Shown here: positions 21,735 to 30,826 of the stretch, piece after piece
How positions within the stretch are numbered: position 1 is the stretch's first letter
Layout: every line of letters starts with the position of its first letter
From: Xiphydria camelus
Taxonomy: Eukaryota > Arthropoda > Insecta > Hymenoptera > Xiphydriidae
NCBI GenBank assembly: GCA_963678675.1
Contig: OY783197.1
Span: forward strand, 10,171,647 to 10,235,646
DNA: 64,000 nucleotides
Direction: 5' to 3'
Position numbers and translations under genes: made by a program
Notes under the pieces: model-generated
The model's input: the letters and a program-made list of their open reading frames with translations, nothing else
Databases searched by the model: none
What the model was told of the DNA's origin: nothing

Positions 21735-22290
21735 TAATAAGACTAAATTTCGCGTCGATATGGTTCACCAAATGGCGCGAAAATATAGCGTGAACTCAAA
21801 ATGCAATAGAGATGGCCTGTACACGTATTTTTCAATATCCTGGATTTCGCTGAAATCAATGCATGGATACTCTATCAGGCAACAACTGGAATAAAGATAC
21901 CAAGACAGCGTTTCCTGTTACAATTGAGGGGCCTGGAAGTAAAAGGGTTTAAGTAAATTTTTGGTAGGTCTGAAATAATTGGTTTTAAAGTTAACTTGAA
22001 TTTAAAAATTCCAGCAATAAATTTAGAAAACTGTGTAAATATTTTAATAATTGAAGTGCAGATAATTGCAGATGAACTCGTCACAGAGTATTACTAATTC
22101 CTTGAAGAAGAAAAGGAAAACCTACAAGAAGGAACATCAAGCAGCCCAAGCAATAATTCTCAATCACGAAGGAAATGCCAAATAAGATTGTAGGTACATG
22201 GATAATAAAACCACTCAAACTTGCATAATTTGTAAAAAATTTGTCTGCGAAAAATGCATGAAAGAGAAACCAGTCATATATGTAAAAGTG
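21735..22290 (+). pseudogene. piggyBac-like transposase C-terminus, inverted copy
   Basis: Plus-strand copy of 10610-11190: GTCGATATGGTTCACC, AATGCATGGATACTC and GAGGGGCCTGGAAGTAAAAG all recur. It has further frameshifts, so only short pieces of the protein remain open. The C-terminal cysteine cluster (TCIICKKFVCEKCMKE) is present near 22210-22260. The pair point outward from the centre of the 10253-22642 insertion. Confidence 0.8.
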
Positions 22291-22344
22291 TAATTAATTG
22301 ATTATTTCATTTATAAAAATAAAAATATAGATTTAATTATTTTA

Positions 22345-22642
22345 TTAACCCTTTGCACTCGAAAGTTAACTCTCGAGACCGCACCGCGCCCGTCAAAAAG
22401 TAAACGAAACTAGTCAGGCACGGTGCGGCCTCGGTACGGTGCTGTCGGCGCGGTTAGGTAGGGACTAGTCGGTTCTGTTTCGTTGTGTACGTACGACGCA
22501 CCTCCAATACACGGCCAAAAACACGGTGCGGGCGCGGCGCGGCGCGGCTATGTGGGCACCGGCTTTTCGCGTCGCCGTCACCGACAGTTGACCGACACAC
22601 GGCCAACAGTCGCTGCGGGCGCTGTGCGGCCATGTCTGTCTC
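22345..22642. repeat. Right GC-rich arm with a piggyBac-like end motif
   Basis: TTAACCCTTTGCACTCG at 22345 looks like a piggyBac terminus pointing right, similar to but distinct from the P1 end. The following GC-rich sequence pairs with 10253-10440. The left arm lacks the CCCTTTGCACTCG part and has about 135 bp of other sequence instead. Confidence 0.65.
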
Positions 22643-22646
22643 GGCC

Positions 22647-23443
22647 TTGAGACGCTCACACTGCCCGTTGGCACGTGGTGTGGCTCCTGCATTGAGTATG
22701 TGTTTGATTCCATACTCCTCGCAGAATGTTTCGAATGAGTGTGAAGTAAACGCGGGCCCTCTGTCGGTTATTACGCGTTCGGGTGCTCCGAATATTGCGA
22801 TTACTTGACAAAGTGTTTTTAATACTCCCCTCACGGATGTGTTTTTAACCGGTTCAAGAATACAAAACTTGGTAAATCCATCAACAATGGTTAGTATTTC
22901 TGTATTTTTATTTTTGCTACGAATAAACGGCCCAAACGTGATCAAGATGAATGGTGTGGAATGGACTTGCGACTTTTTCTATGAGATATAACACTCCGGG
23001 TTTTTCCCAGCCTTTTGTTTGTAATACAAACAATTTAAACAAGCATTAATGTATTTTGAAATGAATTGTCTCATTTTCTTAAACCAGTAATTCTCTTGTA
23101 TTTTCTCTAGCGTTTTCTCTAAAGCAAAATGACCTTGCTCGTCATGACACCGTTTCACCACATTGAATCTCGACATTTGTGGTACGACCCATTTCTCTCC
23201 CGCTTCGATTTTCCGAAATATAACCCATCCTTTTAGAGCATATTTGTCAAAATATTGTTTCGTTCTTGCGTTCCTCTCTCCTGACTTTAAAATTTTCCGA
23301 ATTACTTCTAGCTTGGGATCTTGCAATTGAGCTACTTTGACCCATTCTTTTTCGATTATGTTGACCGCGCAACACTCCACCGGGTTCCTACTTAGGTAGT
23401 CTACGTGATTCATTTTGCTCCCCGGCCGGTAAATTACACACAT
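22647..23443 (-). pseudogene. Gypsy-1 integrase, zinc finger and catalytic core
   Basis: The minus strand reads RPGSKMNHVDYLSRNP (end of RNase H), then the HHCC finger (CHDEQGHFALEKTLEKI ... CLNCLYYK). Next are FGPFIRSKNKNTEILTIVDG with the first Asp region, VITDRGPAFTSHSF (second Asp) and TPRANGQCER (catalytic Glu). A frame break lies at about 22950, between the finger and the core. The frame then meets the 12.4-kb insertion at GGCC and resumes at 10252. All three DDE residues can be seen. The gene is disrupted by the insertion and by frameshifts. Confidence 0.85.
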
Positions 23444-24760
23444 CGAACTTAAAATTCTGCATGTATACCCACCAACGAGCTACTCGAGAAAGAATATCCT
23501 TTTTTGCTACTGTGGCTCTAACTGCATTGCAATCTGTTACTACAGTGAATAAATTCCCAATAAATATGTTCTGAATACCTTAAACGCGCTGTAAATATCG
23601 CTAAAGTTTCCAGATCATAGGAGTGATACTTCTGTTCCTCAGGAGTTGTTTTGCGACTGTAATAAGCAACTACCCGGTTCTGTTTATCGTTTTTTTGAAT
23701 TAAAATTGCACCTAAGCCAATTGCACTTGCGTCAGTGTGTAGCTCTGTTTCTAATTCTGGATCGTAGATTGCTAAGATGGGACGATTGACTAATATTGTT
23801 TTAACTTCTCTTACGGCTTCCGATTCTTTTGAACTCCAAATCCACGGGGTATTTTTTCGTAAGAGGTCCGTTAGGGGGGTGGTTTTGCGGGTGACATCTT
23901 GAATGTACCTTCAGAAGTAACCTGCCAACCCTCTCTAAGAACTGTCTAACTTGCTTAACGTTCCGCGGTTCCGGTGCTTTTAATACCGCTTCTATTTTGT
24001 GAGAACCCGGCTTTACGCCTTCGCCCGATACTTCGCGACCTAAGTAGTCAATGCTGCTTTGGAAAAATTTACATTTAGCTAAATTTAGAGTTAATCCCTC
24101 CGTTATCAGAATTCCTAAGACCCTCTCTAATAGCTCAAATCCTTCTTCTTTGTCCTCGGTTGGAAGTAAGGTATCATCAAGGTATACCTGCGCACAACCC
24201 TTTAAAACCTTACTCATTGTCCTTTGAAATATTGCCGGGGCGTTTACTAAACTAAACGGCATCCGTAAGAATTCCCAGTGACCATCTGGGTGCTAAAGGC
24301 TGTTTTCTCTATTGAATTAGGATGCATCGGAATTTGGTAAAACCCGGACTTCAAATCTAGTGCCGTAAAGACGCATTTTCCGCAAAGTTGATCTATTAAG
24401 TCATCAATGATCGGTAGAGGGTACTGTATGCACTTGGTAATTCTACCTATTAAGATCGCGGTAATCTATGGCCATACGTAGTTCACCGTTTTTCTTACGT
24501 ACAAGCACAATTGGGCTACTGTATGGTGATATGCTCTCCCGAATAATACCATTTTCCTCTAAATCGGTTACTATTTTTGCAACTTCTCCTCGATCTTTAA
24601 GAGATAAGCGACGAGGTGGTTGAAACACTGGTGTATCGGATTCTACTTCGATCCTCATTTCTGCCGAGCTTACTCGGCCTAACTCTTTAGTGTTGAATGA
24701 TGTAGCTTGGCGATACCGATTTAATAATTTTAACAGTCGTTCCGTATCTTTAGGGTTAAG
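23444..24760 (-). pseudogene. Gypsy-1 reverse transcriptase and RNase H
   Basis: 24443-24658 minus encodes the RT start (VFQPPRRLSLKDRGEVAKIV, GIIRESISPYSSPIVLV, RKKNGELRMAIDYRDLNR). 23801-24262 gives MPFSLVNAPAIFQRTM, the active site YLDD (QVYLDDTLLPTED) and FFQSSIDYLGREVSGEGV. The piece between 24262 and 24443 is in another frame. RNase H lies at 23444-23800 in broken frames. The order fits Ty3/Gypsy: RT, RNase H, integrase. Several indels make it non-functional. Confidence 0.85.
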
Positions 24761-25250
24761 TCATTCGCAATAAATATATCCCTTTTCGATAGGTTTTATC
24801 TGATCTGCATCTATCATGTTAACATCAAGACTATCTGTTAATTTTGTTGGTTCGTTGTAAGTAAATGTTACACCATAAGCATTTGATATTGCTCGAGTGC
24901 CCGCCTTACGTAACACATTACGACCAATTAATATTTCTTTAAACAACTGATCATCCGGCACGATAAAAACTTTAATTTTGAAAGGAATTTCATTCGATAC
25001 GAATTTTAATCTTTGAATATGCAAGTGGAACGACCATAGAATGATTGAATCCCGACAAGGTTTTGTTTGTTTCTTTAAACTGTAATTTGAGGTGACGTGC
25101 AACGGTCTCTCTTATAATGGAGCAGTCACTCCCTAAATCAATGGTGCACATTTTTCTTCTGTGTCTAATACGCATTTCTTAAGTGGTTTATTTACTAACT
25201 TCGATGCAACTTCTAACACTTGAGGGGAGGTTGCTACGCCATCGGTTAGT
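24761..25250 (-). pseudogene. Gypsy-1 aspartic protease region
   Basis: The minus strand shows CTIDLGSDCSIIRETVARHL. The expected catalytic triad D-(S/T)-G is seen as DLG, so the middle residue is changed. Further on, FIVPDDQLFKEILIGRNVLR matches the C-terminal flap and ILIG core of retroviral-type proteases. Two overlapping frames cover it, showing an indel. Confidence 0.7.
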
Positions 25251-25399
25251 CATGCGACCCTTTCAGTCCTCTCTGTATTTCCCTTATTCTTTCTTTTGTA
25301 ACAGTCCTTTTCGAGATGACCTGAGAATTTACAGTGTGAATATTTAAGTTTACTTTTCTCGCCTATGTCTGCTAACGCTTTCTCTTTCCCCCAAGAACC

Positions 25400-26462
25400 A
25401 CCCGCCTGAAACTCTTGCCTGTTTTCCTTAGTCCCGTTACTTTCTAAATCCGGACATTTGACTCTAATATGATCCCTCTTCCCACAGTTATAGCAAGCAT
25501 CAGGATCTGAGAAATTTTTGGATCTGATTTTAGACCTATCGGGGCCCGTAAAGCGTTTCCTATCATTCCCGTCTTTCGCGTTTTTTGCTTCTTTACTTTT
25601 CTCTACTGTAAGCGACTCTAAACAGCTGTTTAATTCCGCGAGAGTTCTTTTTTTTTTATGTTAAGTTCATCCGTATCTGATCATCGTGGATTCCAAAAAC
25701 TACGAAATCGATAATTTTTTATTCAGGAATTTCCAAATTTAGTCGGTTGATTCTTTTAATTTTTTCAAAGCAATATGCTTGTAGATTTTGGCCCGGTATA
25801 CTTTTATACGATCCTGCGTTCTCATAGATTTTTCCGAAATTTTCTTTCGCAGCGAATTGTCTGGTAACAGCTACGGCAAACGCTTCCCACGTTAAAGAGG
25901 AATCTCTGAAACCGTCGTACCATTTTTTCGCGATTCCTTGTAGCTTAAGCGTTGACAAATATAATTTGTAAATGTCGTCCCACCCGTACAACACCCCCAA
26001 TCTATTTATCTTTTCAATCCATTCCACAGCCGATAAATCTATCTTTACGGGGTCGAATTCCGGTAAAATGTTTTCATTTATGAATCAATTTGATCCATTT
26101 GATTTTTTCTGCACAATCTCTGAAAGCACCTCTGTCAATCTCGCAAAATCGGACTCACCCCTCGATGTAGAACTGTTTTCTACGCTTTTGCCTCGTCTCT
26201 CTGATGTACCACGTCGGTCCTTGCTGGAGTGACGATGTCCACGTGCTGGAGATCGGAATCGGTGGTGACTTCTGCGTGCTGGAGGAGAATCATCGTCTCT
26301 AGAACGACGTGTGTACTTCTGCTGCTTATGCTTGCCACTTCGAGACTCCTTGGATCGACTGCGGTGACCACTGTAGAACCTCTTGGTCCGCTTGTATCGA
26401 TCGCGTCTGCCTGCATCTCTTGACATTCCGTCAATCGATGATCGCTGCCTCGGGGACGACAT
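25400..26462 (-). pseudogene. Gypsy-1 gag with Arg/Ser-rich N-terminus
   Basis: Starts at ATG 26462 (minus). An Arg/Ser-rich leader (RSRSKESRSGKHKQQK ... RRSRDDD) is followed by a capsid-like core (VEWIEKINRLGVLYGWDD, KLYLSTLKLQGIAKKWYDGF, SSLTWEAFAVAVTRQF). A CCHC knuckle (CYNCGKRDHIRVKC) lies near 25480. A second knuckle near 25320 keeps HCKFSGHLEKDC, but its first Cys is a Tyr. A frame break lies between 26027 and 26085. The SR-like leader should not be mistaken for a splicing factor, because it runs into gag. Confidence 0.8.
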
Positions 26463-26844
26463 ACCGTCCTACACTACTCTTAGATAGTTTTTAACAATTA
26501 GTTCGGATCTACACTTGGCACGTGATATCCCACTTCTGACTTGTAAGCTATATTCGACGCGGTAGACTCGATACGGCGGCGCGATGATTCCTGAAGCCGA
26601 TGTCAACGAGAGGCCAACGTCATGTATCAACCTACCCCGGTCTCCCCTACACAAATTTCATGGAGGCTAGCCAAGTGTTTTCTACGCCCTCCTCTTAAAA
26701 TTGTAAGAAAGTCGTCAATGTTCGCACGAGGGACGGAATTTGGGAAGTTCCTTTCATACGTCTTAATAACATCGATCATAAATAACTCGCCGACTATAAT
26801 TAAGGATATATAACCTATTTATCGAATCCTAACAGAACTTAATG
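26463..26844 (-). repeat. Gypsy-1 leader, shared 45-bp block and reversed R1 copy
   Basis: 26553-26600 repeats the block at 7957-8000. 26684-26812 is an R1 block c copy in reverse (GCGAACATTGACGACT-type segment and CGATCATAAATAACTCGCCG). These flank gag where a 5-prime LTR should be, but a full LTR pair cannot be shown. Confidence 0.5.
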
Positions 26845-27515
26845 AAAGGACCACGCACAAAGTAAATGGAAATCGGCAATCGGTCAAATTGTCTGAAAAT
26901 GAAATATGTTATAGTTTATGGTGTGCTGAATAAAAGTTCTCATGGGTCCAAGACCCAATAATGGCCAGTTTCGGCACTAAACAGCACTGAATTCAGCGAA
27001 TTTGATAGCGTACACATGCAGCGGCTACAGCCTCTAAGAGCGTAATTATTTGAAGCCGTTATCATTTGAAGTCCTTGAAAATCAATAAAAATACAAGATA
27101 AGGCGATATTGCATCAATTATGTAATAAAAAACTATATTTTATGATTTTCGAGGGACCTCGTATAATGTGCTTCGCCACGTGGTCGGATACGGCTTAGAT
27201 TATTTTCGCACATCTTCCCGAATTCGCGACCGATTTATGATATGCGACATAGAAACCTCTTATCTTATATTTTTATTGATTTTCAAGGACTTCAAATGAT
27301 AACGGCTTCAAATAATTACGCTCAGAGGCTGTAGCCGCTGCGTGTGTACGCTATCAAATTCGCTGACATTCAGTGCCGTTTAGTGCCGAAACTGGCCATT
27401 ATTGGGTCTTGGACCCGTGAGAACTTTTATTCAGCACACCATAAACTATAACATATTTCATTTTCAGACAATTTGACCGATTGCCGATTTCCATTTACTC
27501 TGTGCGTGGTCCTTT
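26845..27515. mobile_element. 671-bp hairpin element
   Basis: Left arm 26845-27104 and right arm 27250-27515 are reverse complements with few differences (both contain CCATTATTGGGTCTTGG-type sequence and TACAGCCTC). The loop is about 145 bp. There is no coding content. The ends AAAGGACCACGCACA / TGCGTGGTCCTTT show no clear TSD. Confidence 0.85.
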
Positions 27516-27529
27516 GCACAGGCAGTGTA

Positions 27530-28640
27530 TGGGTGGTTACCTGTAAAGAGTGCACAATATGCAATATCAGTGGTGCACTGTTCTTGGGTTTAAACTCTAA
27601 TGTGTTAGATATCTGTTTTAAGCACTCTTTGTCTTTGTATTATTGGGTCGTTGATTATATTTTTTGTAGTTCTATAAAACTCCGTTTTTATTTAATATTT
27701 TAGGTGTAAATTGTCATTCCCCTGGTTTGTATCTCCTTCGCTTTACAGCCATTAGACATAAAGTGAAAGAGTATTTGGTATGCTTAAGCAGCTATAAATT
27801 AAGATCTACCTACAAAAAACTCTGTTTAAAAGTCGTAGTAGATAAATAAATAAAAAAGTTACTCTAATAAGTCTTAAAAAATGTTAAACTTGCGTGTCCA
27901 CAATATGCATGTCCCCTTGCACATGTTAAAATTCCATTAATGCCTGGGAAATGGAGCCAGAGGTTTGTTTTACCAGGTGAGAGTAAGTAGCAAGTGATGC
28001 ACAGTGGGTTTCCAAAAACTGATTGGTTTACGTGCATTTATTCTCAAGTTAATCTATAAGTTACAGAATTTTGTTCTGTAGTCACATTGAAACTGTCATT
28101 CCCCTGGTAAGTAATAGTTCTAGTGAATATTGAAATTATGTTGTGAACTAGAAGTAAATAACTAAGGTTAATATTAATATATTTTTGGGTGTAAGCCTTA
28201 TAATGACGCTCAGCCTGTTCAAATTTAATTGAAAATAATCTCATATTTTGTCATTCCCCTGGTGTCTACAGAGAAATGAGCATTATGAAAGGTAAGCTCG
28301 TAAGTGGGGTATACTTTTGATGCGATATACATATGTTATCCATATTAATTTTGCCTGCTGATCACGAATCTGGTGTCAGAATTTGGCCATCACATCACAT
28401 TTTTGTTTTAATCTCAAAAAACCAGCCAGAGATCATGATTTTCAAAAAGTTAATGAACTTAAACCAAATTCGGTATAGGGGGTTTTTTGGGTCGCTGATC
28501 ACGAATTTGAAGTCGGATCTCAGAAATTCAAAATGGCGGATCAAACATGGCGGACGAGATTTTCGAAAATCGACGGATTCATGCCAAATTTGGTATAGGG
28601 GGATTTCTTAGGTCGCTGATTACGAATATGGTTATATTTG
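27530..28640. mobile_element. Z repeat copy 2, right end truncated
   Basis: Direct copy of 15071-16230 with roughly 95 percent identity by eye. It begins TGGGTGGTTACCTGTAAAG after GTGTA. It stops after one unit of the TTTCGAAAATCGACGG block and lacks the TTCACCCA end. It also lacks the inverted CCAGGGGAATG motif and one of the CATTCCCCTG motifs. Confidence 0.85.
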
Positions 28641-29354
28641 CAAAAATTCAAAATAATAAACATTTAAATTTTGTTCTAAAGTTCTTTGTTTGTTTGTTTA
28701 TTTATTTCTGTTTACTTTAAAAAATACTTATGATTTCTTTGTTTGTAATAGGGTGTTGGGGGGGGGGGGGGGCAAAACCCCCGCCAAAACCCCGCCTTGA
28801 ACACCGTCAACCTCGTATTTGACATTTAGTGACAAAAAATAGAATTCGTCATTCGGGCGTTTCGCGCCCTCGTAACGAAAGTATCTATAGTTGAGCAGCC
28901 CTGAGCAAATAAAACGATATATAGGTATAAAGAGGAATGTACAAGCTTTAATAAAATACTAAACTGAAAAGGAGGTTTTTGGACCTTTTTGAGAAATCGC
29001 CTCCGCAATCATATGTGTAAAAACATTAGAAATATAAGTTTTACGAATATTTTTTTCGGTATGTCAACCCTTTTCTTATTTATATAGTGAATAAAAATCC
29101 ACTTACCTTGTAGATTACATACACATTTTAAATAATTTCTATAAAGAAGTTCGTAATTCTGTTGAGACGAGAATGTTTACGCTGTGACGCGTCTTTCTTT
29201 ATTTATTTGCATGGCAACGGTGATTCAATTGTTCAGAAACGGATAGGTGTGGGTATAAGGGGCATTACTTTTTGATTTCAACGAATTAGTTTTTCTATAT
29301 CGCATAAGTAAAAATCTGATTTTTGTCCACTGGATAAAGCACTGTGCGTCGTGG
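28641..29354. other. Right interior of P1, no gene; G run
   Basis: Contains a G homopolymer near 28757-28771 followed by a C-rich stretch, then AT-rich sequence. No protein motif is seen. It may include the promoter side of P1. Confidence 0.4.
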
Positions 29355-29401
29355 CGATTGACAATGAGAGAGAGAGAGAGTCACCTCTTGAGTGCAAAGG
29401 T
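29355..29401 (-). repeat. P1 right terminal inverted repeat
   Basis: Reverse complement reads ACCTTTGCACTCAAGAGGTG then an expanded CT run, then ATTGTCAATCGCCACG. It is followed by TTAA (29402-29405). Confidence 0.85.
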
Positions 29402-30185
29402 TTAAGGAGGGACATAAGCTTTCTACCAGAAATTTCAACAATTTAAGAACTTTATGAATTTTTGAAGATTACATTCTATGGGTAGTTCTAATCACAGAGT
29501 ATGAATCATTTTTACCGTCTCATTTTTTTGTTATTCGTAAATGAAACAAGTGAGGTTTCACAGAGTCAAATGGGACGTCGTTAAAGAAATCCAATTTTGT
29601 TAATTCACAATATAAACATAAGTAAGACTGTCGTTATTTTTGATTGTACAGGATTTAATAATTTACTTGTAAAATTTAAGACACCTTGACCACACCAATC
29701 GTGAGTAATTTCAATAAATGCAGTGACAAATTTTGAATTTTTTGAAGGTTATGAGATATAGTGGCGAGACTTGGCACAGCGGCATGCAAGATTATTGCGC
29801 ATGTGTCTGAGGTTGAAGCGGTTAATTACAATTTTCAGCAAATATTTTTCATAAGTATCGAGTTCATAAAATTTTCATTCATTTTAATAAAAAAAACACT
29901 AAAAAAATTAACAATATGAAAATACGCCTTGATTGAAAATTCACAACACTTATGACACAACAATTATATGCGGATGTTCTGTCGATATCTGTGCGATTTT
30001 ACCGACGAAAATAATACCAATTCCTGAAATGAAAATGTGCTATTGCCAAGCCTACCTCGTAAATTAATATCAGTTTCATTAAATAAATATCTAAAACTAT
30101 TCATGAAATTCATTTTTAAAAGACTATATAGTTTATAAAGGTCTTAAAGAAATTCAATAGTGTAGCATAATTTTAGCATGGAAGG
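29402..30185. other. R1 fragment at the P1 border, then unassigned AT-rich sequence
   Basis: 29402-29424 (TTAAGGAGGGACATAAGCTT) is the right half of the P1 target. The rest has no recognisable gene or repeat. Confidence 0.5.
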
Positions 30186-30570
30186 TTTTAGTTTAACTGA
30201 TTTTTTTTGTGAAGTTGCAATCCAATGTCGGCCCCTTTGATGTTTACCTCCACCGTATAGCCTTTGAGAAAGCTTATGTCCTTCCTTAAACTCAAAAACA
30301 ATTGAAAGCCGGATGCTCGTTCCCGATCGTGGGAATCAATAGTGAGTTGAATTCCTGGATATAAGCTTGTAATTAAGTTTTCCCTAATTGGCCATCGACT
30401 GCATTCGTCATTCCTCCCCTTAAGCCGGCTTGATATTAGCGTTACCGCGGAAGACGGCTTGCTGCGATCTATCCGATACATATTTTCCGCGAATTAATGA
30501 CCTATGTTCGCCGAAATGAACCGCTTCGCCGATGACGCGATTAATTATAGTCGGCGAGTTATTTATGATC
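30186..30570. repeat. R1 block a (reversed) then block c (forward), interrupted by an LTR element
   Basis: 30250-30385 is block a in reverse, and it is the empty-site version for the P1 insertion. 30480-30570 is block c, which resumes at 34987 after the retrotransposon (TTATTTATGATC | TGATCGATGTTATT). Confidence 0.85.
30566..30570. repeat. Target site duplication, left copy (TGATC)
   Basis: TGATC at 30566-30570 is repeated at 34987-34991, directly outside the two LTRs. Confidence 0.9.
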
Positions 30571-30711
30571 TGTTATACTCGGGTTTGGTCAAGGGTAACG
30601 CTTAGTTATGTGGATATTAATCTCTTTATTAGTGCCGCCTTTACACTCGACTTCTCTCAGACGCCATCTTCCATCCACTGCCTGCCCTCTATCTCAACTC
30701 CCTGTATTACA
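30571..30711 (-). repeat. 3-prime LTR (141 bp)
   Basis: Left LTR, downstream end of the minus-strand element. It pairs with 34845-34986. Confidence 0.93.
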
Positions 30712-30724
30712 TCTTCCCTTTTTT
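30712..30724 (-). other. Polypurine tract
   Basis: The minus strand reads AAAAAAGGGAAGA immediately before the 3-prime LTR, the usual plus-strand primer position. Confidence 0.8.
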
Positions 30725-30826
30725 ATTTTAAACAATTAAGACTTAGAACTAACAACTTACTTAGAGGTTTCTAAATTTGGATCTCAGCCTAATGATAATG
30801 ATGCTAATAATACTTTTTTTTTAAGT

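Larger units (their letters stand above)
10253..22642. mobile_element. 12.4-kb insertion with inverted arms carrying piggyBac-like C-termini
   Basis: The ends read (T/G)AGACAGACAT-GCCGCAC. The inverted match continues about 41 bp to TGTTGGCC and on through GC-rich sequence with GCCCGTCAAAAAGTAAA. Next comes a transposase fragment on each side (10610-11202 minus, 21735-22290 plus). GGCC is duplicated at the borders (10249-10252 and 22643-22646, possibly GGCCT). Excising it restores the Gypsy-1 integrase reading frame exactly. The interior holds a Harbinger element and R1 copies. Whether this is one long-armed element or two piggyBac-like copies head to head is open. The 4-5 bp GC-rich site is not the TTAA expected for piggyBac. 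Confidence 0.75.
7482..29401. mobile_element. piggyBac-type element P1 (ends 21.9 kb apart, heavily invaded)
   Basis: Both ends read ACCTTTGCACTCAAGAGGTG inward and both are flanked by TTAA (7478-7481 and 29402-29405), the target of piggyBac elements. The terminal inverted repeat continues about 45 bp (ATTGTCA-TCGCCACG). The two differ mainly by a CT-run expansion on the right. Joining the outer flanks rebuilds the uninterrupted R1 sequence found inverted at 30265-30305, with two differences in 37 bp. The interior is now filled by a Gypsy element, the 10253-22642 insertion, hairpins and Z repeats. No transposase gene of P1 itself can be picked out with certainty. The pB-like relics inside belong to the 10253-22642 insertion. 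Confidence 0.75.

Noticed and set aside
26085..26462. Arg/Ser-rich protein resembling an SR splicing factor (minus)
   Set aside because: It runs, after one indel, into a gag capsid region and zinc knuckle, so it is the leader of the Gypsy-1 gag.
7919..26812. Full LTR pair for Gypsy-1
   Set aside because: Only about 45 bp are shared between the two expected positions and the R1 flanks are in opposite orientation, so LTRs and a TSD cannot be claimed.
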